Below, in pieces: positions 8,230 to 17,108 of a DNA stretch of 64,000 bases. A program made the position numbers and the translations under genes. Where the stretch lies: NCBI RefSeq assembly GCF_000300815.1, contig NZ_AMRX01000007.1:496001-560000 (forward strand). Direction: 5' to 3'. Below the pieces are notes generated by a model. It saw only the letters and a program-made list of their open reading frames with translations. It did not search any database and was not told the DNA's origin. Origin of the DNA: Gayadomonas joobiniege G7. Lineage in GTDB: Bacteria; Pseudomonadota; Gammaproteobacteria; Enterobacterales; Alteromonadaceae. Positions within the stretch are counted from its first letter, which is position 1; every line of letters begins with the position of its first letter.

Positions 8230-9279
8230 ATGGCGCAGTACCACATTTTGATAGTGGATGACATTGCAGAAAACATTCAAGTTGCAATGAATATGTTGAA
8301 AGAGCAAGGGTATCAATTTTCGTATGCATTAAATGGCGAACAAGCGCTCTTGTTATGTCAAGATTACGATTTTGACCTGATTTTATTAGATATCATGATG
8401 CCTGGAATGAATGGCTATCAGGTTTGCGAGCATCTCAAAGCTAGACCTGAATATGCAGAAATCCCAATAGTTTTTTTAACAGCTAAAGTTGATATAGATT
8501 CTATCGCTAAGGCATTTAAAATAGGTGCAGTCGACTATTTAAGCAAACCTTTCCACTCTGAAGAACTTATCGCTCGTGTCAATAATCACCTAGAACTTTC
8601 CTCTGCTAAAAAAGTATTAAAAGATTTAAACCTCAATTTGCAAAGCGCCCTCATCCATAAAGAAAAACGATTCGAAACTGAGTTAGAAGAAAGTCAGAAA
8701 GAGATGATCTATGTGCTGATGGAATTGATGGAAGCCACCTCGGATGAAACTGGAAGCCACATTAAACGAGTGTCTGATTATTCTCGACTCTTGGCTCTGT
8801 ATCACCCTAGTTTGTCGGATGATGATGCCAATACCATTTATCATGCAGCACCTATGCACGATATAGGTAAGATTGCGGTCCCCCATGAAATATTACATAA
8901 ACCTGGTAAATTGACCCCTGCCGAATTTGAAATAATGAAAACCCATACCACTAAAGCCAGCGAAATATTGCGCATGTCTGATCGCAAATATATTACGGCA
9001 GCGAATATCATTGCCTCGCAGCACCATGAAAAGTGGGATGGCAGTGGTTATCCGCAGGGTTTAGCCGGTGAAGATATTCACATTTACGCCCGTATTGTGG
9101 CGATCGCCGATGTATTTGACGCGCTAACCCATAAAAGGCGTTATAAAAAAGCGTGGCCTATCAGCGAAGCCGTCGATTTTGTCAATGAGCAATCTGGTAA
9201 ACATTTTGATCCTCAGTTAGTTAAAATTTTTAATGAGCATTTAGATGAGTTTATCAAGATTGCCCAAACTGGTGTTTAA
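8230..9279 (+). CDS. Response regulator with HD-GYP c-di-GMP phosphodiesterase domain
   Basis: The N-terminal receiver domain (1-125) has the acidic pocket VDD, phospho-acceptor D54 in LILLDIMMPGMNG, Thr in FLTAK and Lys in LSKPFH. A short helical linker (about 130-165) leads to the HD-GYP domain (about 165-345), with metal ligands H210-D211 (AAPMHDIGKIAVP), HHEKWDG (265-271) and the GSGYP motif (271-275). These predict phosphodiesterase activity against cyclic di-GMP controlled by phosphorylation. The next gene, a hybrid histidine kinase, starts 35 bases before the end of this one and is the likely partner. Confidence 0.93.
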   Translation: MAQYHILIVDDIAENIQVAMNMLKEQGYQFSYALNGEQALLLCQDYDFDLILLDIMMPGMNGYQVCEHLKARPEYAEIPIVFLTAKVDIDSIAKAFKIGAVDYLSKPFHSEELIARVNNHLELSSAKKVLKDLNLNLQSALIHKEKRFETELEESQKEMIYVLMELMEATSDETGSHIKRVSDYSRLLALYHPSLSDDDANTIYHAAPMHDIGKIAVPHEILHKPGKLTPAEFEIMKTHTTKASEILRMSDRKYITAANIIASQHHEKWDGSGYPQGLAGEDIHIYARIVAIADVFDALTHKRRYKKAWPISEAVDFVNEQSGKHFDPQLVKIFNEHLDEFIKIAQTGV

Positions 9280-12200
9280 GTTTACCATCCTACTCTTATT
9301 CATCGTTAGCCCAGCAACACTTGCTGCGAATAAATCGATGGCGCCTAAATCTATGAAGGCTGTGATTTTGCCAGCTGCAGCATCTATAGCTACGAATATT
9401 CCGGCCGAAAAATTATATGCTTTGCAAAAAGCCTATCTAGATTTGATTTCACAAAAGGCTGGGGTTGAGTTAACACTGCAAGCGAACGAACAAAATACGC
9501 AGCAATGGCTATTGGATAATCCTCAGATCGAGCTGTTCGTAAGCGAGCAAAAAATTTCAAAAAATAACGCTCACGGTGCCTACAGCTTACCTTTTTTAAC
9601 TCTGCTAGACGAGGGTGCAGATAAACCGCTGAGGCATTTTTATTTGTTTATTCGTACCTCAAAAGAACCGCTGCGGCCATTATTAAACGAAGCAATCGAA
9701 GCCATTAGTCAAACTGAAAAGCAGCACATACAAAAGCGTATACTTGGCGACACACTCCATCCACTGCAGCCCCAGATCAATCAGCTCACCCCCAGTCAAC
9801 AGACATGGCTCAGTCAAAATCATACGATACGTTATAGTGGCGACCCAGATTGGCTTCCGTTTGAGCAAATAAATGAAGCAGGTGAATTTGAAGGCATAGT
9901 TGCAGATTATTTAGCTATATTAGCCAACTTAACCGGTTTAAAGTTTGAACTTTTGGCCAGTGATAGTTGGCTACAAACCTTAGCGTATGCAGATCAACAA
10001 AAACCCGATATGATCTCTAGTGATGCTGATGATGCAAGACTAAAGCGCCACTATCGCGCCATTAAACCCTACCTGCTAAACCCGATTGTCATTTTGATGC
10101 AAAACGATCATTCGTTTGTAAACAAAATAACTGAATTAAAAAACCAACGCATCGCTGTGATAGAAGGTTACGGTTATACCCACGCGCTGCGTAAAAACTA
10201 TCCAAAGCTAAACTTTATAGATACTCCATCGGCGCAAGCAGCTCTAGATAAGGTCAAATCTGGCGAACTAGACGCGGCAGTGATGTCGCTTGCAAAGGCT
10301 GGTTATTTGATTACATCCGGTGGTTATTACAATATCAAAGTGGTGGGTAAAACAGACCTGGATATGAAACTCACCTGGCATGTAAATAAAAACCTTGATG
10401 AGTTATTTGCCGTTTTAAACTTGTTGTTGCCTGCACTGTCTCAACATCATGAGTCCGATATTATTCGAAAATGGACTCAAGTAGAATTTGCTCAAAAGCA
10501 TGATTACCAATTAACAATACAAGTCATTTTAATCTGTTTGATCATTGTTGGTTTTATCATTAGTTGGAACATGCGGTTGAAAAATGAAATTGAGCAAAAA
10601 AAGCATGCGCAAAAGCTGTTAAAAAACGAAAAAGACAATTTTAAAAACCTTTTTGATGGCGCTTTAGATGGCCATATGATCATTCATCAAGATCAAATAT
10701 TAGCGTGCAACCAGGCTTCGATTAAGCTGTTAGGGGCACGTCATTCAAGTCAGATCGTGCAGCAAAATATCCATCAACTGTTTGCAGCGACAGCGGGTGT
10801 TGAAGGTTTTAAACAACATTTTGTAAAAGCGAACCGGCAACAAGGTTATCGATTTGATTGGTTAATGCAAACCTTAACGGGTCAAATGGCTTGTTTTTCT
10901 ATTACCTTGATCCCCATCCAATACGATAACAAACCCTGCTTTAATTTAACCTTAAGGGATCAAACTGAAGAGTTCCGGCTTGAGCAGCGACTGAAAAAAA
11001 GCCACGAACAACTAGAAGCATTAATTCATAAGGTGCCATTGAGTTTATTGATTACGGATCTTTCCGGTGCCATCATAATGGCAAACCAAACCGCATTAAC
11101 AGAATATCAATTGACGTCGGTCGAAATTAAACAAAAAAATATTTTGCAGTTTTATCACAATCCGGCCGATCGAGACAAAATCATAAAAAAAATTAAAAGT
11201 GGGCAAAGTGTCGATCAAGAAATCATTCAAATCAGAGCCCCCAGTGGTGAGCTTAAATCAATGCTGGTGTCTGTACTTCCCATCAACTACCGTGAACAAA
11301 ACTGCTTGCTCTCAATTGCAATAGATTTAAGCCAGCGGGTCGCAATGGAAGAGCAACTAAAAGCCGCCAAAGAGATGGCGGAATCAGCAAACCGTTCAAA
11401 GTCTGAGTTCTTGGCCAATATGAGCCATGAAATACGCACCCCAATGAACGCTATTATTGGCTTTACTGAGCTATTAGATGCCAACATAGACGATGCAAAA
11501 AATAAAACCTTTATCCGCACCATACAAAATGCAGGAAATACTCTGTTAACGCTAATTAACGACATTTTAGACCTGTCTAAAATAGAATCTGGCAAATTAG
11601 AGATTAACAAACAGGCTTGTAACCTCTATCAATTATTCGAAGAAATAAAAAATATCTTCCAACTTAAGGTTCAACAGAAAAAAATTGCTTTTAATTTATC
11701 GGTTGATGGTCAAATCCCTACCGCCATCTTATTAGACGCAGTGCGTTTACGTCAGGTTCTGTTTAACCTGATAGGCAATGCGGTTAAGTTTACCGAGCAA
11801 GGCGAAATAAACCTCTCCATCAGAGCACTGAATATTGATGAACACTTGAGTAAAGTTGATTTATTGATTTCGGTTGAAGATACCGGTATAGGGATTGCAA
11901 AAAACCAGCAAGAAAAAATATTTAATGTTTTTGAACAGCAAGAAGGCCAGGATATCAAACGCTTCGGCGGCACTGGCTTAGGCTTATCTATCACCAAACG
12001 TTTGGTGGAAGCTATGGGTGGTGAAATTACGTTAAACAGTGAGTTAGGCCAAGGTAGCTGCTTTAACGTGCTGCTAAAACACCAAGACATAGCTGCGGTG
12101 CAAGTGGAAGCAGAGACAAATCCTGCTACTGTTGACCCCGATACGATACGATTTGCTCCTTGCACCATTTTAACGGTTGATGATATCGCCAATAATCGAG

Positions 12201-12811
12201 CTTTGATTAGAAATAATTTTAGTAAAAGCGACGTGACCATAGTTGAAGCAGAAAACGGTGCTGAAGCGGTAAAAATTTGTCAACAGCAAGCTATCGACTT
12301 AGTTATTATGGATATAAGAATGCCGGTAATGGATGGTTTAGAGGCTGTTGAATTGATCAAACAGGAATGTCCGGATCTTCCTGTCATCGCGCTAACCGCC
12401 TCTGCGATGCAGTCAGATTGTGAACAAACTCAAAAATACCAATTTGATCATTTTTTACGTAAACCAATTTTACGCGCCGAGCTGTTTGCGACTTTATGCC
12501 AGTACTTAACGTTTGAAAAGACGAACGATAGCATTGGAACAAACCAAATGGATTCAGAAGCAACTGAACTGGCATTTGAGCACTTATCATTAGAAACTTA
12601 TCAACAACTTAAAAACCAGTATCATAAAGCGGTGCGAAGTAATAACCTGAATGATATTAAACAACTGAGTGAGATACTACTGCAATCAACTAACGAAAAC
12701 ACTTCCCATTTAGACCATTTAGGGCACCAGTTAAATGACAAAATAGATGCTTTTGATATTATGGGCATAAATGTTTTATTACAGCGATTAGCCCCTGTAT
12801 TTAACAAATAA
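9245..12811 (+). CDS. Hybrid sensor histidine kinase with periplasmic solute-binding domain
   Basis: The 1188-residue protein is built as follows. A signal peptide (about 1-27) is followed by a membrane-distal region (about 28-180) that may be a degenerate first binding domain. A type-3 solute-binding-protein-like domain (about 195-410) contains IRYSGDPDWLPFEQINEAGE. One membrane helix (about 423-442) precedes two PAS-like regions (about 465-580 and 590-695). The HisKA domain has H728 in SHEIRTPMNA, and the ATPase has LFNLIGNAVKFTEQG, VEDTGIGIA and FGGTGLGLSITKRL. A receiver carries D1023 (VIMDIRMPVMDG), and about 70 residues follow. It should sense a small molecule in the periplasm and signal to the overlapping HD-GYP regulator. 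Confidence 0.9.
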   Translation: MSLSRLPKLVFKFTILLLFIVSPATLAANKSMAPKSMKAVILPAAASIATNIPAEKLYALQKAYLDLISQKAGVELTLQANEQNTQQWLLDNPQIELFVSEQKISKNNAHGAYSLPFLTLLDEGADKPLRHFYLFIRTSKEPLRPLLNEAIEAISQTEKQHIQKRILGDTLHPLQPQINQLTPSQQTWLSQNHTIRYSGDPDWLPFEQINEAGEFEGIVADYLAILANLTGLKFELLASDSWLQTLAYADQQKPDMISSDADDARLKRHYRAIKPYLLNPIVILMQNDHSFVNKITELKNQRIAVIEGYGYTHALRKNYPKLNFIDTPSAQAALDKVKSGELDAAVMSLAKAGYLITSGGYYNIKVVGKTDLDMKLTWHVNKNLDELFAVLNLLLPALSQHHESDIIRKWTQVEFAQKHDYQLTIQVILICLIIVGFIISWNMRLKNEIEQKKHAQKLLKNEKDNFKNLFDGALDGHMIIHQDQILACNQASIKLLGARHSSQIVQQNIHQLFAATAGVEGFKQHFVKANRQQGYRFDWLMQTLTGQMACFSITLIPIQYDNKPCFNLTLRDQTEEFRLEQRLKKSHEQLEALIHKVPLSLLITDLSGAIIMANQTALTEYQLTSVEIKQKNILQFYHNPADRDKIIKKIKSGQSVDQEIIQIRAPSGELKSMLVSVLPINYREQNCLLSIAIDLSQRVAMEEQLKAAKEMAESANRSKSEFLANMSHEIRTPMNAIIGFTELLDANIDDAKNKTFIRTIQNAGNTLLTLINDILDLSKIESGKLEINKQACNLYQLFEEIKNIFQLKVQQKKIAFNLSVDGQIPTAILLDAVRLRQVLFNLIGNAVKFTEQGEINLSIRALNIDEHLSKVDLLISVEDTGIGIAKNQQEKIFNVFEQQEGQDIKRFGGTGLGLSITKRLVEAMGGEITLNSELGQGSCFNVLLKHQDIAAVQVEAETNPATVDPDTIRFAPCTILTVDDIANNRALIRNNFSKSDVTIVEAENGAEAVKICQQQAIDLVIMDIRMPVMDGLEAVELIKQECPDLPVIALTASAMQSDCEQTQKYQFDHFLRKPILRAELFATLCQYLTFEKTNDSIGTNQMDSEATELAFEHLSLETYQQLKNQYHKAVRSNNLNDIKQLSEILLQSTNENTSHLDHLGHQLNDKIDAFDIMGINVLLQRLAPVFNK

Positions 12812-12872
12812 GGTCTTTGCAATTCGCGATCAATTCCTCTAACGTTGGCCTTTTAAAGCCATGGAGAAAACG

Positions 12873-13856
12873 ATGTTTAACGCAATTGTGATCGAAAAAG
12901 CCGTTAGTGGCACGCAAGCCAAACTCAAAGCACTGAACGAATCTGAACTCGCGCAAGGCGATTTATTAGTAGATGTTGTGGCGAGCACGTTAAATTATAA
13001 AGATGCGCTGGCCATCACGGGCAAAGCTCCGGTGGTAAAAAGCTTTCCTATGGTTCCGGGTATCGACTTGGTCGGTCGAGTGAGCAAAAGTTCAGACGCT
13101 AACTATCAAGTTGGCGATTTGGTATTAGTAAACGGCTTTGGTATCGGAGAAAAATATTGGGGCGGCTTGGCTGAAAAAGCGAGTCTGTCTTCAGCTTGGG
13201 TGATCCCTCTACCAAAACCCTTTTCCGCCCATCAAGCAATGGCTATTGGCACCGCCGGCTATACAGCAATGTTATCTGTTATGGCATTACAACAGCATGG
13301 TATTCAAAAACAAGATGGCGAAATTTTGGTCACCGGAGCCAATGGTGGTGTTGGCAGTTTTGCTATCAGCTTGTTGTCTCAGTTAGGCTATTCTGTCGCT
13401 GCATCTACAGGCCGACCAGAAGAAAGTGATTATTTACAGTCCCTTGGTGCCTGCCGTATCATTGATCGTTGTGAACTTTCACAAGCGGCAAAACCCTTGC
13501 AAAAAGAACAATGGGCTGGCGTGGTTGATTGTGTGGGAAGTCATACATTGGCTAATGCGCTAGCGGCCACACGCTACGGCGGTGCAGTTACCGCATGTGG
13601 TTTGGCACAAGGAATGGACCTACCAGCCTCTGTCGCTCCATTTATTTTACGTGGCGTTACTTTATACGGTATAGACAGTGTTATGCAGCCACTGGCAAAA
13701 CGTAAACAAGCCTGGCAACAATTAGCAGAACTCTTTGATGCTGCTAAATTAACCAGTATTAGCCGTGAGATAAGTTTAAGCGACTGTATTGCAACCGCTG
13801 AATCACTTTTGAAAGGGCATATCCGTGGCCGTGTTGTCGTCAACTTAGAGAAATAA
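12873..13856 (+). CDS. acuI: YhdH/AcuI-type acrylyl-CoA reductase / quinone-oxidoreductase-like MDR
   Basis: This is a zinc-free medium-chain dehydrogenase/reductase of 327 residues. It shows the catalytic-domain block SLNYKDALAITGK-like (STLNYKDALAITGKAPVV), FPMVPGIDLVGRV, the glycine-rich NADPH site VTGANGGVGSFAISLL, and VDCVGSHTLANALAATRYGG. The AcuI/YhdH group reduces acryloyl-CoA to propionyl-CoA, detoxifying acrylate from DMSP breakdown, which fits a marine host. I start at ATG 12873 because GGAGA is 5-9 bases upstream and E. coli YhdH begins at the same point; an ATG at 12861 contains that Shine-Dalgarno. It is monocistronic with its own terminator. Confidence 0.85.
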   Translation: MFNAIVIEKAVSGTQAKLKALNESELAQGDLLVDVVASTLNYKDALAITGKAPVVKSFPMVPGIDLVGRVSKSSDANYQVGDLVLVNGFGIGEKYWGGLAEKASLSSAWVIPLPKPFSAHQAMAIGTAGYTAMLSVMALQQHGIQKQDGEILVTGANGGVGSFAISLLSQLGYSVAASTGRPEESDYLQSLGACRIIDRCELSQAAKPLQKEQWAGVVDCVGSHTLANALAATRYGGAVTACGLAQGMDLPASVAPFILRGVTLYGIDSVMQPLAKRKQAWQQLAELFDAAKLTSISREISLSDCIATAESLLKGHIRGRVVVNLEK

Positions 13857-13882
13857 ATTTGAATAATCATTCAAATTTATTT
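13851..13882 (+). terminator. AT-rich hairpin at the end of acuI/yhdH
   Basis: A perfect 14-base inverted repeat (AAATAAATTTGAAT, loop AATC, ATTCAAATTTATTT) includes the stop codon of the gene (13854-13856). It is AT-rich with no G/C core, so it is a weak terminator or an mRNA-stabilising end rather than a classic one. Confidence 0.55.
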
Positions 13883-13907
13883 TGACTCTATACGTCTGAG
13901 CTTTTAG

Positions 13908-13945
13908 CATAAGCTTAAATTCTCTCAACTAAATTTAAGCTTATG
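13908..13945 (+). repeat. 13-bp perfect inverted repeat before the haloacid dehalogenase gene
   Basis: CATAAGCTTAAAT (13908-13920) and ATTTAAGCTTATG (13933-13945) are exact reverse complements separated by 12 bases. The right arm contains the most upstream possible ATG (13943) of the next gene. In RNA this would sequester that ATG; in DNA it could be an operator. Confidence 0.7.
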
Positions 13946-14008
13946 TCTAAACTCAAAACTCTACTATATGCTGCTCTAGTTACATTATTCCTGCTTGGAG
14001 GTATCCGT

Positions 14009-14701
14009 ATGTCAATCGCCGCCACTCCCCCTGAGGTGATAGTATTTGACGTGAATGAAACCCTACTCGACTTAGAAAGTATGCGCGCTGGTATTGGGGA
14101 AGCACTAGGTGGTCGTGAAGACTTATTGCCCTTATGGTTTTCAACCATGCTACATCACTCACTAGTGACCACGGCGACTGGCGATTATCGGGATTTTGGT
14201 GAAATCGGGGTGGCAGCACTGTTAATGGTTGCTGAAATAAACAAAATTCCATTAGCGCAAGCACAAGCGAAAGCCGCCATAATGAATAACTTACTTAATT
14301 TACCCGCTCATCAAGATGTCAAAGCTGGTTTACAGGTGCTACGCGATAAAGGATATAAGTTGGTCAGTTTTACTAACTCATCAAATAACGGCGTCAAAAC
14401 CCAGTTTAAAAATGCAGGTTTAATAGATTATTTTGATGCCAGATACAGTGTTGAAGATGCCAAAGTATATAAACCAGACTTACGCGCATACCAGTGGTTA
14501 TTTAAACAATTATCGATTCAACCTGAGCGGGCTTTAATGGTCGCAGCACACGGTTGGGATGTTGCTGGGGCCAAAGCTGCGGGCATGCAAACAGCGTTTA
14601 TTAAACGTCCAGGCAAGGTGCTCTACCCACTGGCACAAACGCCCGATTATCAAGTGAATGATTTGCTTGAATTAGCCAATAAGCTACCCGCAGTTAATTA
14701 A
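14009..14701 (+). CDS. Haloacid dehalogenase type II family hydrolase
   Basis: This HAD-superfamily protein resembles L-2-haloacid dehalogenases. The nucleophile Asp is in VIVFDVNETLLDLE, the Ser/Thr motif II is KLVSFTNSSNNG, the Lys is in VYKPDLRAYQWL and motif IV is MVAAHGWDVAGAKAAGM. These match the type II dehalogenase pattern (FDVNETL, TNSS, H-W-D-GA). I start at ATG 14009 because GGAGG sits exactly 7 bases upstream. An in-frame ATG at 13943 would add 22 residues that look like a signal peptide (LLYAALVTLFLLGG), but it has no ribosome binding site and lies in a hairpin arm. The real substrate may be a haloacid or another small molecule. Confidence 0.8.
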   Translation: MSIAATPPEVIVFDVNETLLDLESMRAGIGEALGGREDLLPLWFSTMLHHSLVTTATGDYRDFGEIGVAALLMVAEINKIPLAQAQAKAAIMNNLLNLPAHQDVKAGLQVLRDKGYKLVSFTNSSNNGVKTQFKNAGLIDYFDARYSVEDAKVYKPDLRAYQWLFKQLSIQPERALMVAAHGWDVAGAKAAGMQTAFIKRPGKVLYPLAQTPDYQVNDLLELANKLPAVN

Positions 14702-15425
14702 AGTGGTAGTTTAATATTAGGCCAACGTATTTAACGTTGGCCAATGTCTCATCACCCGGATAACGATTGGCATCTTTATCAATGGCATGAGAATAAGCCA
14801 GCTGCAAGCCACCACTCAGCGCTTGGCTCAATTGTAATTGTAACTGGTTAGACAGCTGCCAATGGTTTAAACCATTGTGAGCATCGGCAATATAATCCGC
14901 ATTCAAAGCCACTAAAAATCCAGCTGACCAAGCAAAATTTGCGTTTTCGTACAGAGCTAATTGACTAGATAGATCAATAAATAGCCCTTGAGTATCGACT
15001 GAATATACCCAGTTTGATTGCAAACTCAGCGCTTTTTGATCGGCCCAGCTAAAAATAAGGCTTACTTCGTGATCCTGATAATGGCCGTGTTTCACTTCTT
15101 TATTAACTAAAAATGCATAAGCTAGCTGCACAGAAACATCTGCCAGTTTAGCCAATGGATAAACCAGATTTAAGTTAAATTCTTGATAATCGCGTTGACC
15201 CGACCAAGCAAACCAAGGCTGCACCGCCAATTCATTAATGCGCCACTCGCTCTGGAAACTAAATAAATTATCACCGGCAAGGTTATCTCGCCCCTCACTT
15301 AAGTACAAATTGCTAAAGCTTAACTCTACTGGCATATTTTGTTTAGCCGATACAGAGCTCGCCAAACATGAAAAATTGAATAAAGCTAAACAACACAAAA
15401 CGAATCGGCATTCTTGTTTGCCCAT
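14694..15425 (-). CDS. Small outer-membrane beta-barrel protein, unknown function
   Basis: The protein (243 residues) has a signal peptide (ending about SSVSA, residue 27). The mature chain of repeated amphipathic strands ends in the aromatic C-terminal motif LILNYHFN, typical of outer membrane barrels inserted by the BAM machine. Strand pairs such as SFQSEWRINELAVQPWFAWS and YQEFNLNLVYPL alternate polar and hydrophobic residues, and about 10-12 strands are possible. GAGG lies 7 bases before the ATG. The gene converges on, and overlaps by 8 bases, the haloacid dehalogenase gene. No family is recognised. Confidence 0.7.
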   Translation of the reverse strand: MGKQECRFVLCCLALFNFSCLASSVSAKQNMPVELSFSNLYLSEGRDNLAGDNLFSFQSEWRINELAVQPWFAWSGQRDYQEFNLNLVYPLAKLADVSVQLAYAFLVNKEVKHGHYQDHEVSLIFSWADQKALSLQSNWVYSVDTQGLFIDLSSQLALYENANFAWSAGFLVALNADYIADAHNGLNHWQLSNQLQLQLSQALSGGLQLAYSHAIDKDANRYPGDETLANVKYVGLILNYHFN

Positions 15426-15486
15426 TTAATCACCTCGCTATCTGCAACACTTTGAGTGTAGGCGAGATTATTAAATACCGCCTTAG

Positions 15487-16236
15487 TTACTCAGGTTTGT
15501 AGGCGATAAATCGCAAACGGACATAGTCGGCTATCCAGCCGTTTTGGGTGCTGTATAACGAGGGTTTTAAGTAGGCAGCAACTGCTTCTATGAATTGGCG
15601 CTTTTGCATATTATCTAATCCTTCGGTCGCATGCGCAGCAAAAATTGTTAACCACTGCTCAATGCCTGCCGAAATTTTCGTTGGACGCTTTAACAACTCA
15701 ATACTTTGCACTTTAAATCCGGCAGTCACAAGTAATTCTTTATACTCTTCGGCAGACGGAAAATACCAAGGTGAATGATATTCGCCAAACTCTGGATGTT
15801 GTTGAAAAACTGCATTAATTGCATGACGAATTGTCAGAATATTCCCTTTGCCACCCATTTCAGCAACAAAACGCCCTCCGGGCTTTAATGCAAGATAGAC
15901 GCCTTGAACCACCGCCGCAGGTTTCAACATCCAGTGTAGCGCTGCATTACTAAACACAGCGTCAAATTCAGCTTGATAGTTTAATGCTTCACCGCTTTGA
16001 CAATAAGCAGTAATGCCTTTATTTAAAGCTTGCTCAACCATAGACTGGCTCGAGTCGACAGCCACCAACTGACAACCAAGGTTTTGCAATTTAACTGCAA
16101 GCGTGCCATCGCCGCAACCTAGGTCTAAAATTCGTTCGTTGGCTTTTGCAGCCAACAAAGCTAATAAAGGCGAAGCTAATTGAGAAACAAATGTGGCATC
16201 TTGGCTATACTTTTTAGCATTCCATGTTTGTGACAT
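15487..16236 (-). CDS. Class I SAM-dependent methyltransferase (trans-aconitate methyltransferase-like)
   Basis: The 249-residue protein has a methyltransferase fold with SAM motif I ILDLGCGDGTLAVKL (about 37-51), motif post-I LVAVDSSQSM, motif II FDAVFSNAALHWML and motif III LKPGGRFVAEMGG. FSNAALHW is characteristic of the Tam/UbiE-like group that includes trans-aconitate 2-methyltransferase. The C-terminal half (HSPWYFPSAEEYKELLVTAGF) matches the same group, where it shapes the acceptor pocket. The acceptor is not identifiable. It lies 12 bases downstream of a lipoprotein gene on the same strand. Confidence 0.82.
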   Translation of the reverse strand: MSQTWNAKKYSQDATFVSQLASPLLALLAAKANERILDLGCGDGTLAVKLQNLGCQLVAVDSSQSMVEQALNKGITAYCQSGEALNYQAEFDAVFSNAALHWMLKPAAVVQGVYLALKPGGRFVAEMGGKGNILTIRHAINAVFQQHPEFGEYHSPWYFPSAEEYKELLVTAGFKVQSIELLKRPTKISAGIEQWLTIFAAHATEGLDNMQKRQFIEAVAAYLKPSLYSTQNGWIADYVRLRFIAYKPE

Positions 16237-16248
16237 CTAGGCACCATG

Positions 16249-16920
16249 TTAAATTAATTTGGCTTTTAACTGACAGTTCACTTTAATCTGATCGGCTTGC
16301 TCAGTGACCTGTTCTTTTAGCGTTTCTAAACGTATTTTATGCCCACTGGCAGAGACGATCTGTTCTGTCCATTGCTGCTCATGCACACGCAGCTTGCTGG
16401 ATTGCTCATTTTTGTCGATCATTTTGCTTTGATAATCTTGTTGAGATTGGCTGACGCTGGCAACGGTGACGCCATAATACTCCAGCGCTTTTTGGGTAGC
16501 GCCTGAACGACAATCATTGATGGCCATGGCGAGATCCCCTGATGCAGACGAAACTTGATGTTGAGCTATGTATTCATTTTGCTGTTTTTCCACCACGAGT
16601 CGGCTGGCTAAAAAACCGGCTTCTGTCTGGGCATACGCCTTGCTTATCAGATAATAAAGGGCTTGCGCTTGTTGCTTTTCACCCAGAGCCGCTAAACTTT
16701 GCGCTTTTATCAAATACAAACTGGCTCGGCTTTCATTGGTATATTCGCCTTTATATCTGTGTAATGCCGAATTCACTTTTTTTATCGCTAATTTATAATC
16801 GCCTTCTTGATAGGCATTATTGGCCCCAATATAAGCACCGTCCGGCAATATAGAACAGCCTATCATTAAAACACTGGCCAGCAGCGCTGCGCTGATCCCT
16901 TTGCAGTTTAACTTGCTCAA
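16249..16920 (-). CDS. Lipoprotein with tetratricopeptide-like helices, unknown function
   Basis: The precursor has a lipobox ending LLASVLMIGC, so the mature Cys would be acylated and the protein anchored to a membrane. The following region (NNAYQEGDYKLAIKKVNSAL, then YLIKAQSLAALGEKQQAQALYYLI) reads as two TPR-like helical pairs, and the C-terminal half is a Lys/Gln-rich likely coiled coil. I propose TTG at 16920 because AAGGA is 7 bases upstream and it gives a clean lipoprotein signal (SKLNCKG then hydrophobic). An ATG at 16950 would add a charged tail. It resembles small secretin-pilotin-like TPR lipoproteins only in general layout. Confidence 0.6.
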   Translation of the reverse strand: MSKLNCKGISAALLASVLMIGCSILPDGAYIGANNAYQEGDYKLAIKKVNSALHRYKGEYTNESRASLYLIKAQSLAALGEKQQAQALYYLISKAYAQTEAGFLASRLVVEKQQNEYIAQHQVSSASGDLAMAINDCRSGATQKALEYYGVTVASVSQSQQDYQSKMIDKNEQSSKLRVHEQQWTEQIVSASGHKIRLETLKEQVTEQADQIKVNCQLKAKLI

Positions 16921-17108
16921 CTTGTTTTCCTTATCCGATAACAAAAACATACTTATAAATAATTGTTAACTTAAAAGCAAATTTTAAAGGCTAGCCGCTC
17001 GATAGAATACCCGTTTAAATCTACTAAACCAGAAAAATACAACAGCCTACAGTTAATGCACGAGCTGTGCTAATCTTGCCACTACACCATAATTGCAAAT
17101 GCTAAAAA

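Noticed and set aside
11752-12240. Long minus-strand open frame inside the hybrid kinase gene
   Set aside because: It is antisense to the conserved ATPase domain, has no family resemblance and reflects codon bias of the real gene.
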